From contig DQFX01000027.1 of assembly GCA_003531585.1 (NCBI GenBank), positions 3,149 to 9,318 of the forward strand: a stretch of 6,170 nucleotides of DNA. The letters run 5' to 3'. The stretch's first letter is position 1. Every line of letters starts with the position of its first letter. The notes beneath the pieces were generated by a model. The model ran no database searches, had not been told where the DNA came from, and worked only from the letters and a program-made list of their open reading frames with translations. Positions 1 through 5,683 of the stretch are shown piece by piece. The DNA is from Oscillospiraceae bacterium (GTDB taxonomy: Bacteria; Bacillota; Clostridia; Oscillospirales; Ruminococcaceae). A program made the position numbers and the translations under genes.

Positions 1-36
1 CACCCCTTTAGCGCTCTTTTGCGTTTAACCATGCTT

Positions 37-127
37 CCGCACGGAGTAGCCGCACTTCGTGCGGAGGTTTCGCCTGTCGGCGACAAGGGCTCCGCCCTTG
101 ACCTGCAAGGGGGACACGTCCCCCTTG
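37..127. repeat. Cluster of GC-rich hairpins (extragenic palindromic element)
   Basis: At least four inverted repeats lie end to end. CCGCAC/GTGCGG (50-55 and 59-64) has a 3-nt loop, and a second CCGCAC copy at 37-42 could compete for the same partner. CGCC/GGCG pairs at 71-74 and 79-82. CAAGGGC/GCCCTTG pairs at 84-90 and 94-100. CAAGGGGGAC/GTCCCCCTTG is a perfect 10-bp pair at 106-115 and 118-127. From general knowledge, elements of this composition recur between genes in Oscillospiraceae genomes and often cause false ORF calls. No T tract follows on either strand, so it is not a standard intrinsic terminator. It could stabilise the 3' end of the operon mRNA. The element may continue past the left edge. 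Confidence 0.75.
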
Positions 128-215
128 ACTCCCGATATGGGGCTGCTGAAAGTTTTTAAACCTCAAGCATAAATTATGGTTTATCTGCGATTTTAGGCGC
201 TGTGACTTTATCCAC

Positions 216-389
216 TCAATGCTTTCTCATGTAGAAATACAGCAGCCACTGCCCCGCTGTCAGAACCGCCAGCAGCACCATTATAAGTATCTGCACAACG
301 CCCCAGGAATTCATCATCAGACCAACTATCACCAGTGCGATGGTGAGAATCACAGCGTTCCGTAAGAACGGTTTTGCCTGGTTCCTCAT
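216..389 (-). CDS. Small two-helix membrane protein, 57 aa, function unknown
   Basis: I do not recognise this protein. The start chosen is the ATG at 389-387, which overlaps the folD stop codon as ATGA. No Shine-Dalgarno sequence is visible upstream, so translation probably depends on ribosomes finishing folD. The frame stays open further upstream, but that extension is Arg/His-rich and lies inside folD, so I treat it as a shadow. The product has a short basic N-terminus (R2, K6, R10), a first hydrophobic segment at about 12-27, a short N-S-W-G turn at 27-30, and a second hydrophobic segment at about 31-53. It ends in the basic R-K-H at 55-57. Both ends are positively charged, so a hairpin with both termini in the cytoplasm is expected from the positive-inside rule. 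It is the last gene of the operon. Its function is unknown. Confidence 0.7.
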   Translation of the reverse strand: MRNQAKPFLRNAVILTIALVIVGLMMNSWGVVQILIMVLLAVLTAGQWLLYFYMRKH

Positions 390-1228
390 CTGGACTGTAT
401 GCGCTTTGCCATCACGGTATTCTTCATCAGCATTGCGATGGTCATGGGACCTACGCCGCCGGGAACAGGCGTGATATAGGAAGCCTTTTCGGCGCACTCG
501 TCGAATACGCAGTCGCCGCAGAGCTTGCCCTCGGCGCTGCGGTTGATTCCAACGTCGATGACTACCGCGCCGGGCTTCACCATGTCGCCGGTAACGAAGC
601 CGGGTCTGCCTACCGCTGCAACAAGGATATCAGCGCGTGCGCAGACCTCCTTGAGATTCTTCGTGCGGGAGTGGCAGATGGTCACGGTTCCGTTTTCGTG
701 CAGAAGCAGCATCGCCATCGGCTTGCCAACTATGTTGGAGCGGCCTATAACTACGCACTCCTTGCCGGAAACGTCCACGCCGGTGCTGTGGATAAGCTCC
801 ATGCAGCCTGCGGGTGTGCAGGGCAGGAACGCGTAATTTCCTATCATTATCTTGCCGACGTTCGAAGCTGAAAACGCGTCAACGTCCTTCAGCGGGGATA
901 TCCTAGCAATGACCGCCTCCTCGTTGAGGTGCTTCGGCAGCGGAAGCTGAACCAGTATTCCGTTTACCTTGCTGTCGGCATTGAGCGTGTCGATGAGCTC
1001 CATGAGCTGCTCCTCGGTGGTCTCCGCAGGAAGTGCGTACTCGTAGCTCTTTATGCCGCAGACCTCGCACGCTTTCTTCTTGTTGTTTACATACACGCGG
1101 CTTGCCGAGTCGTCGCCTACGATAACTACTGCAAGTCCAACATCGAGACCCTCGCGCTCTATCTCCTGGCGTACCTCTTCCTTTACCTTTGCGGATACTG
1201 CCTTTCCGTCAATTATCTGTGCTGCCAT
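386..1228 (-). CDS. folD: FolD, methylene-THF dehydrogenase / methenyl-THF cyclohydrolase
   Basis: This cytosolic bifunctional enzyme oxidises 5,10-methylene-THF with NAD(P)+ and hydrolyses 5,10-methenyl-THF to 10-formyl-THF, feeding purine and formyl-Met-tRNA synthesis. The 280 residues match the usual family length. Visible motifs are the catalytic Y46-x3-K50, Q-L-P-L-P at 94-98, K-D-V-D at 114-117, P-C-T-P-A-G at 136-141, the Rossmann-fold G-R-S-N-I-V-G-K-P at 162-170 and P-V-P-G-G-V-G-P-M-T at 254-263. The start at 1228 (MAAQ) is supported by GAGGAG seven bases upstream and by lying one base past the lgt stop. An in-frame start at 1375 would add 49 low-complexity residues antisense-like to the lgt tail and is rejected. 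One oddity is the usual K-D-V-D-G-F, which reads K-D-V-D-A-F here (A118). The stop overlaps the next small gene by four bases. Confidence 0.97.
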   Translation of the reverse strand: MAAQIIDGKAVSAKVKEEVRQEIEREGLDVGLAVVIVGDDSASRVYVNNKKKACEVCGIKSYEYALPAETTEEQLMELIDTLNADSKVNGILVQLPLPKHLNEEAVIARISPLKDVDAFSASNVGKIMIGNYAFLPCTPAGCMELIHSTGVDVSGKECVVIGRSNIVGKPMAMLLLHENGTVTICHSRTKNLKEVCARADILVAAVGRPGFVTGDMVKPGAVVIDVGINRSAEGKLCGDCVFDECAEKASYITPVPGGVGPMTIAMLMKNTVMAKRIQSR

Positions 1229-1229
1229 T

Positions 1230-2399
1230 TTACTGCTCCTCGCTTTCGTCCGTTTCGTCAGATGTTTCTGTAGTTTCGTTTGCCGCTTCCGGGGATTCGG
1301 AAGTTTCAGTTTCCTCGGAGGATACTGTTTCAGGTTCGCTGGATTCGCTGGATTTGCTGGATTCACTGGAATCATCGTTCAGCGTAACATTTTCGGCGTC
1401 CTCTGAGAGTATGCTGGGAGCCTGCTCGGTCTTTTTCGCGAGCTTCTTTTCACGGCGCTGCTCCTCCGCCTTTTCGTCGGCTTCGTTGAGCGCTCTGCAT
1501 GCTTCGGTGTTGACGTACAGCGGTATGTGCTTCTTCTCGGTAAGTATCTTGAAAACTATCACAAGCGCGGTGCATACAACGAAGCATGCCGCAGCTACGA
1601 CCTGTGATATTCTGAAATCGCCCGCCATAAGGCTGTCTGTGCGGAGACCCTCTATCCAGGCTCTGCCCAGACCGTACCACGCAAGGTACATCAGCATGAT
1701 CTCCCCGTCGAATGTGCGAAGCTTCTTGGAATAGAAATGCAGCGCGATAAATCCCACAAGACACCACACGCTCTCATAAAGGAAGCAGGGGTGTACGAGC
1801 GCGCCCGCCTCCAGACCGTCGCGGCGGATAATATCCACGCTGGTCATGCCGAATATCCAGTCGGGGCTGCACTGTGCGCCGAAGGCTTCCTGGTTGATGA
1901 AGTTGCCCCATCTGCCTATGCACTGCCCGATGAGGAATCCGAGCGAGGCAATATCCGCCATCGCGCGGAAGTTGACCTTACGTATCTTGCACATCACGAA
2001 GCCGCCGAGGAATCCTCCGATAACGCCGCCGTAAATCGCGAGGCCGCCGTCCCGTATGGTCGTGAAGGTGGTGACGATATCAAAGCTCATGCCGGAATTC
2101 GGGTCGAGGGTCTGGAACACGCAGTAATAGATACGCGCGCCGAGGAATCCCATGATGAGCGCCACGAACACCACGTCGAACATTCTGTCCTTGCCAAGTC
2201 CAAAGTCCTTAGCGCGCCACATCGCGTAGAGGTACGCGAGAACCACGCCGATGGTGATGAGCACGCCGTACCAGTATATCTTTATTCCGAAAAGCTCGAA
2301 GCCCTGATAATAGCTCAGGGTTATACCGCCGAAAAGATTCGGGAAGGTCAGTTCCACCTCGGGGAAGGCGGTGGCTGAAGCTAAAAGTGTTGATAACAT
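1230..2399 (-). CDS. lgt: Lgt, prolipoprotein diacylglyceryl transferase with long acidic tail
   Basis: This membrane enzyme moves diacylglycerol from phosphatidylglycerol to the lipobox Cys of prolipoproteins, the first step of lipoprotein maturation. The signature G-R-W-G-N-F-I-N-Q-E-A-F-G spans 162-174; R163, N166 and E171 match E. coli R143, N146 and E151. H-P-x-x-L-Y-E is at 203-209, D-G-E at 231-233, and R246/E250 lie in R-A-W-I-E-G-L-R. About seven hydrophobic segments are visible, near 41-60, 73-95, 119-140, 146-161, 208-223, 233-247 and 264-285. Two things are odd. The residue matching E. coli H103 is Tyr (Y123 in A-I-Y-G-G). At 389 residues the protein is about 100 longer than usual, with a basic stretch (about 286-324) and then an acidic Ser/Thr/Glu tail (about 330-389). 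GGAGGA eight bases upstream supports the start, three bases after the preceding stop. Confidence 0.96.
   Translation of the reverse strand: MLSTLLASATAFPEVELTFPNLFGGITLSYYQGFELFGIKIYWYGVLITIGVVLAYLYAMWRAKDFGLGKDRMFDVVFVALIMGFLGARIYYCVFQTLDPNSGMSFDIVTTFTTIRDGGLAIYGGVIGGFLGGFVMCKIRKVNFRAMADIASLGFLIGQCIGRWGNFINQEAFGAQCSPDWIFGMTSVDIIRRDGLEAGALVHPCFLYESVWCLVGFIALHFYSKKLRTFDGEIMLMYLAWYGLGRAWIEGLRTDSLMAGDFRISQVVAAACFVVCTALVIVFKILTEKKHIPLYVNTEACRALNEADEKAEEQRREKKLAKKTEQAPSILSEDAENVTLNDDSSESSKSSESSEPETVSSEETETSESPEAANETTETSDETDESEEQ
1236..1241 (-). promoter_or_regulatory. folD ribosome binding site inside the lgt tail
   Basis: GAGGAG lies seven bases before the folD ATG. It is formed by the two penultimate Glu codons (GAG GAG) of the lgt tail. 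This decides the folD start at 1228 and couples it to the end of lgt translation. Confidence 0.85.
1335..1370 (-). repeat. Four 9-bp tandem repeats in the lgt tail
   Basis: Four adjacent copies of a 9-bp unit lie at 1335-1343, 1344-1352, 1353-1361 and 1362-1370. On the coding strand the unit is TCCAGCGAA with one-base variants, encoding Ser-Ser-Glu or Ser-Ser-Lys. Because the unit is a multiple of three, copy-number changes would lengthen or shorten the tail without breaking the frame. Confidence 0.9.
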
Positions 2400-2402
2400 A
2401 TG

Positions 2403-3674
2403 TCAGTCCTCCGTAGGGTTGATTATCGAAAGAGCGTAGTTGTCCGGATCGAAGTCACGCAGCCGCGCGAGCATACCCTCGTAGTCGGCAGAAGCCGCGA
2501 TATCCGCGTAGTCGAACGCGGAGGTTCCGGTCAGCGCTGCGTCGGAGAGGTTCTGCGCGACGCTTTCGACGTTGTTGAACGTGCGGATATTGTCGCCGTA
2601 AAGGTATTTCTTCGCACGCAGGAACGCCTCCTCGGACGGCGGGCAGGACTTCAGGCGGTGGTATTCGCGGACTATCTCCTCGGCTACACGGTCAGGCTCG
2701 TCGGACTCGCCGTATATTCCCGGAATAAAGAACCCGCGGCCCATCATTATGCTGCTTTCGAAGGTCTCGTTGATAAGCCCCTTATCGCGCATATTGCGGT
2801 AGAAATCCGTAGCTGCGCCTACCGAGGTATCGCTCATCAGCGTGCGGTAGATATACTCCTCGGTCATTGCCCTGCCGGAAAGCGCCGGCTGCTTGAAGCC
2901 CATCGCGAAGTTGGTCTTGCCCAGAGGCATTTTCATCTCGCTGCGGCGGGTGAAAACCTCCGGCGGCTCCTGCTCAAATATCGAAACGACATTTTTCCCG
3001 GTGCGAGTAAGCAGGCAGCGCTCGCAGACTTCCACGGCGCTCTCAAGATCGAAGTCTCCGGCAATGCACAGGTACATATTCGAAGGGTCGTAATATGCGT
3101 CGTAGACGTCGTACAGCAGCTTATCGGTGATGAGCGCTATGCTCTCCGCGGAGCCTGCGATGTCGTTGCGCACCGGATTGTTCCGGAACATATCGCGGTA
3201 CAGCTCCATGCAGACGCGCCAGGCGGGGCTGTCGAGGTACATCGTTATCTCCTGCGTGATTATGCCGCGCTCCTTCTCGACGTTCTCCGGGGTGAAATAG
3301 GGGTGCTGAACGAAATCCAGCAGTATCTCAAGGTTCTTTTCGAAGTTCGCGGAACAGCTGAAGTAGTAACGCGTGCTGTCGTAGGAAGTTCCGGCGTTGC
3401 AGGAGGCTCCGGTCTCGGCAAACCTTGCGAAGGCTTCCTTTTCCGGTGACTCGAACAGCTTGTGCTCAAGGTAGTGCGCGGTGCCGTCCGGAATGCGTAC
3501 CGGAGCGCCGCCGTCGATGGAGCAACAGTTGTCGATAGAGCCGAACTTCACTGAAAACTGCGCTGTTATCGTGGAATATCCCTTCATCGGGTAAAGAAGC
3601 ACAGTAACGCCGCTGCTGTGGGTGTATCTGTAGTATTTTTCGCCTAGCCTGCTGCTCGTGATCTCTTCCAGCAT
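2403..3674 (-). CDS. M16 zinc metallopeptidase, YmfH-type catalytic subunit
   Basis: This is a 423-residue insulinase-family (M16B) peptidase. The inverted zinc motif H-Y-L-E-H is at 67-71: H67 and H71 bind zinc and E70 is the catalytic base. The third ligand is E142 in E-R-G-I-I-T-Q-E, seven residues after E135, as in pitrilysin (E162/E169). The M16 C-terminal domain is present, but the substrate-binding R/Y pair is incomplete: R296 is there, while position +7 is E303 instead of Tyr. No signal peptide or membrane segment is seen, so the protein is probably cytoplasmic. The upstream neighbour is an M16 protein with the opposite set of residues, so a heterodimer is likely. The ATG overlaps the upstream TAA by one base and is preceded by AGGAGGTG. 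Substrates are unknown; related pairs in Bacillus (AlbE/AlbF) act in peptide maturation, but no peptide gene is seen here. Confidence 0.93.
   Translation of the reverse strand: MLEEITSSRLGEKYYRYTHSSGVTVLLYPMKGYSTITAQFSVKFGSIDNCCSIDGGAPVRIPDGTAHYLEHKLFESPEKEAFARFAETGASCNAGTSYDSTRYYFSCSANFEKNLEILLDFVQHPYFTPENVEKERGIITQEITMYLDSPAWRVCMELYRDMFRNNPVRNDIAGSAESIALITDKLLYDVYDAYYDPSNMYLCIAGDFDLESAVEVCERCLLTRTGKNVVSIFEQEPPEVFTRRSEMKMPLGKTNFAMGFKQPALSGRAMTEEYIYRTLMSDTSVGAATDFYRNMRDKGLINETFESSIMMGRGFFIPGIYGESDEPDRVAEEIVREYHRLKSCPPSEEAFLRAKKYLYGDNIRTFNNVESVAQNLSDAALTGTSAFDYADIAASADYEGMLARLRDFDPDNYALSIINPTED
2407..2412 (-). promoter_or_regulatory. lgt ribosome binding site
   Basis: GGAGGA ends seven bases before the lgt ATG (2399-2397). 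It lies within the last codons of the upstream peptidase gene, which stops three bases before lgt begins. Confidence 0.85.
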
Positions 3675-4945
3675 TACTGCACCTCCTCAGGGTATAAAGT
3701 GTAGACCGTATCCAGGCAGTACTGGCGGCACGCGTCCATTACGCGCTTCGCGTCCACCTCGCTCACGCCTGCGGCGTATTCCTCAGGGGTGAGCATCTTA
3801 TCGTCGGTTATCTGCGAGGAATACCAGCTTGAAAGCGCTCCGGCGGAATCGTACACGGCGCGTGCGCTCTCGATTATCTCGAGCTTCGCATGCTCAAGCT
3901 CCTCGTCGGTGACGCCCATCATGCTGATATTCATGAATTCCTTCATGACGGCGCGCTCCGTCTTTGCGATGTTCGCGAGGTCTACCCCGGCGTACACCGT
4001 GATGATCTTTTTAAAGCGGTTGGAGTAGCAGCTGCAATAGTAGCACAGCGACTGCTTCTCGCGGATATTGCTGAAAAACCTTGAGGTCGTCATACCGCCG
4101 AGGATCATCGAGAGAACCACGCCGGCGTAGCGGTCGGTCATCTTCGGAGCCTTGAAGTACATGCGCAGGATAGCCTGCTGCATTTCAACGTGCTCCTCAG
4201 TGCGGAAAACGTCCTCCTTGAGTACGCTGGGCTTCGGCGCGGGTACGCAGATACTGCTGCGTGATAGTCCCGCAAGGCGCTTTTTGATGACCTCCTCGGC
4301 GGCGGTGAAATCGCTGCAGCCTGCGGCGAATACTTCGATGCGCGCGTGCTCCAGCATTGAACGGTAGGCGCTCCACGCCGACTGCGGAGTTATCGCCTGA
4401 GCCTGCTCCAGGGTACCGTTTACGGGGTAGCCGCACGGCTCTCCGGGGAACGCCGCGAGTGCTCCCTGCTGGGCGGCGTACATGCGCTTGTCGCCCTTTA
4501 CGCTCTGGATAGCGTCGATAAGCTCCTGACGCATTATTTCGATGGTTTCCGCCGGGAACGCGCCGTTTTCAGTGCAGGGGTCGAGTATGCAGTCCAGCAG
4601 GAGGCCGCAGCACTCCTGCTCCAGCTTTTCGCCGGCGAGGGTGTAGCGGTCGTCGATACAGCTTATTGAAAAGGTCATCTGACGGCTGTCAAAGGAACAG
4701 CCCAGGTTGTCCGACACGGAAGCTCCGTAGAGGTCGGAGAACTTCTCGGTGAGCCGCGTGAGGTTCGGATATCTGCGGCAGCTATCCGTCAGAATATACG
4801 GGAGTATCGCGTAGTCCGCGCGGCGCTCCTCGTCAAAATCGGTGTAAAACGCTATGGAGATACGGTTAGTCTTGTATCTTCCGTCGATTATCTTTGAAAA
4901 GTAGATCCCATCGGCGATCTGTTTTCTGTCCAGAATAATAAACAT
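3674..4945 (-). CDS. M16 family protein without zinc site, YmfF-type partner subunit
   Basis: This 423-residue M16-fold protein is the first gene of the operon. There is no HxxEH; the equivalent stretch, just before R-L-T-E-K-F-S-D-L-Y-G-A (64-75), reads I-L-T-D-S. It therefore should not bind catalytic zinc. The C-terminal half is well kept: L-G-G-M-T-T-S-R-F-F at 282-291, then I-R-E-K-Q-S-L-C-Y. There R295 and Y302 are seven residues apart, like the insulysin R824/Y831 pair that holds substrate. This suits a non-catalytic partner supplying the R/Y pair to the neighbouring zinc subunit. The protein is rich in cysteine (about 15) and shows no signal peptide, consistent with a cytoplasmic location. 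The N-terminal R-K-Q-I-A-D-G-I-Y resembles other YmfF-like starts. The ATG at 4945 directly abuts AAGGAG, which leaves slight doubt about the exact start. Confidence 0.9.
   Translation of the reverse strand: MFIILDRKQIADGIYFSKIIDGRYKTNRISIAFYTDFDEERRADYAILPYILTDSCRRYPNLTRLTEKFSDLYGASVSDNLGCSFDSRQMTFSISCIDDRYTLAGEKLEQECCGLLLDCILDPCTENGAFPAETIEIMRQELIDAIQSVKGDKRMYAAQQGALAAFPGEPCGYPVNGTLEQAQAITPQSAWSAYRSMLEHARIEVFAAGCSDFTAAEEVIKKRLAGLSRSSICVPAPKPSVLKEDVFRTEEHVEMQQAILRMYFKAPKMTDRYAGVVLSMILGGMTTSRFFSNIREKQSLCYYCSCYSNRFKKIITVYAGVDLANIAKTERAVMKEFMNISMMGVTDEELEHAKLEIIESARAVYDSAGALSSWYSSQITDDKMLTPEEYAAGVSEVDAKRVMDACRQYCLDTVYTLYPEEVQ
3680..3687 (-). promoter_or_regulatory. Ribosome binding site of the catalytic M16 gene
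   Basis: AGGAGGTG is a near-perfect anti-16S match five bases before the ATG at 3674-3672. It fixes the start of the YmfH-type gene within the last codons of the upstream gene. Confidence 0.9.
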
Positions 4946-4951
4946 CTCCTT
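4946..4951 (-). promoter_or_regulatory. Ribosome binding site abutting the start codon
   Basis: AAGGAG sits directly against the annotated ATG with no spacer; five to nine bases is usual. No other Shine-Dalgarno sequence is visible upstream. Either initiation at this ATG is inefficient, or it occurs slightly downstream: codons 3 and 4 are ATT, a rare start, at 6 and 9 bases. Confidence 0.55.
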
Positions 4952-4964
4952 ATTATTTCAAATC

Positions 4965-4983
4965 ATACTATATTAGTATATCA
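4965..4983 (-). promoter_or_regulatory. Probable operon promoter (extended -10) with overlapping palindrome
   Basis: On the minus strand TGATATACT is an extended -10: TATACT at 4980-4975, five of six consensus bases, with TG one base upstream at 4983-4982. No good -35 is seen 17 bp further up. The start would fall about 22 bases before the first M16 gene. The 15-bp palindrome ATACTA-3-TAGTAT at 4965-4979 overlaps the -10 and the expected start, a good place for a repressor, though none is encoded nearby. Confidence 0.5.
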
Positions 4984-5054
4984 CAACTACGGTGATTTTT
5001 CCAGTCCCTTTCTGTGAAAATTATCAGAAACTATTGCCTGGAAATTATCCGGGC

Positions 5055-5077
5055 AAAAAAAATGACCCTTGCGGGTC
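5055..5077 (-). terminator. Intrinsic terminator of the candidate small RNA
   Basis: On the minus strand GACCC (5077-5073), a GCAA tetraloop of the GNRA type, GGGTC (5068-5064) and one A are followed by eight Ts (5062-5055). The stem is only five base pairs but GC-rich and capped by a stable loop. A second small hairpin, GCAG-TTAT-CTGC (5092-5081), stands just before it. Confidence 0.75.
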
Positions 5078-5186
5078 GGTGCAGATAACTGCGGAAGTCA
5101 AATAATAATTATGTGTAGAACAAAAGAAAGGAGACAACTAAACAAAACAAATGAACGGAGATTTAATGAACTCTGACCATTTATTT
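5055..5186 (-). ncRNA. Candidate small RNA of about 130 nt with anti-SD motifs
   Basis: A consensus promoter at 5193-5221 and an intrinsic terminator at 5055-5077 bracket a transcript of about 130 nt with no credible reading frame. The 5' half is rich in C and T and holds two motifs complementary to ribosome binding sites: CTCCTTTC (about 5133-5126) and CTCCGTTCAT (5160-5151). GACAA near the 5' end can pair with TTGTC (about 5138-5134), which would leave CTCC-containing bases exposed. A 4-bp hairpin with a TTAT loop precedes the terminator. Family knowledge: Firmicutes trans-acting RNAs such as RsaE use C-rich loops against Shine-Dalgarno sequences. I do not recognise this one as a named family. 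It could instead be an attenuated leader of the operon, whose first gene starts 110 bases past the terminator. Confidence 0.6.
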
Positions 5187-5192
5187 GTCTAT

Positions 5193-5221
5193 ATTATACC
5201 GTGATTTATCGGATTTGTCAA
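5193..5221 (-). promoter_or_regulatory. Consensus sigma-A promoter
   Basis: On the minus strand TTGACA (5221-5216) and TATAAT (5198-5193) are both perfect and separated by exactly 17 bp. Upstream at about 5222-5252 is an A-rich stretch like an UP element. The expected start is near 5186-5189. No protein gene follows closely, which points to a highly made untranslated RNA. Confidence 0.85.
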
Positions 5222-5416
5222 TAACTTTTTTGAAGTTTTATTTTTTTCATACAAAGTTCACAAAAACATAGCCGCTATTTTGATATGTATATAGTGTTTT
5301 ATTTCCTTTTGTGCTATTTTAAGTAATTTAAAAGCCACATCAACACACTGTAAACAACAAAACCAGCTATGGTGTGAAAAAACAATGTTGCTCTTTTCTC
5401 TCAATCATTCAGAATT

Positions 5417-5444
5417 TTTTACAGATTCATTTTTACAGATTCAT
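5417..5444. repeat. Tandem 14-bp direct duplication
   Basis: The unit TTTTACAGATTCAT occurs twice back to back, at 5417-5430 and 5431-5444, with no mismatch. It lies in non-coding AT-rich DNA and looks like a recent slippage event. Confidence 0.9.
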
Positions 5445-5656
5445 AGTGTTGCCTGACCTTGTGAAAATTCGCAGCAATCCATCTACAATTTGTATTTTTG
5501 TTATTGCGTATTACTATCCGTTTTGCAAGCGCACGTTTATTTCTCAAATTGTGTGTTAATTACTCTGTTTTTGGCTGAATTTCTCAAGCTATGCGGCTGA
5601 TAGGGTTATTTACACTCCCCGTTCGGATTTTATACAAATCGTTATATTAACCGTAA

Positions 5657-5683
5657 AGTTTACACCAGTGCATATAGTAAACT
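5657..5683. repeat. Inverted repeat AGTTTAC / GTAAACT
   Basis: Perfect 7-bp arms at 5657-5663 and 5677-5683 surround a 13-base centre. There is no T tract on either side. It could be a regulator site or chance; it sits just upstream, in minus-strand sense, of a weak promoter-like sequence. Confidence 0.5.

Noticed and set aside
390..497. Upstream extension of the 57-residue membrane protein
   Set aside because: The Arg/His-rich segment lies wholly inside folD; the ATGA overlap gives a better start.
1229..1375. Upstream extension of folD by 49 codons with Asn-Pro-Ala repeats
   Set aside because: It overlaps the lgt tail in another frame, its repeats are simply the 9-bp lgt repeats read differently, and a strong binding site marks the start at 1228.
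1737..2378. Plus-strand open frame of 213 codons opposite lgt
   Set aside because: It has His/Glu/Ala-skewed composition and no domain, and lies wholly antisense to a confident gene.
2400..3449. Long plus-strand open frame of 349 codons opposite the catalytic M16 gene
   Set aside because: It is a GC-driven shadow of the real gene, with no ribosome binding site, no recognisable domain and Arg/Val/Ala-skewed composition.
5166..5204. Plus-strand 12-codon frame with GGAG upstream of its ATG
   Set aside because: Very short, no plus-strand promoter found, and the same bases are explained by the minus-strand promoter and small RNA.
5221..5247. Possible plus-strand terminator AACTT-AAGTT followed by Ts
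   Set aside because: The stem is weak and AT-only, there is no plus-strand transcript to end, and the bases fit the UP-like region of the minus-strand promoter.
5374..5559. Plus-strand frame of 61 codons beginning with GTG
   Set aside because: No ribosome binding site, AT-driven Phe/Ile-rich composition, and it runs through the tandem 14-bp repeat.
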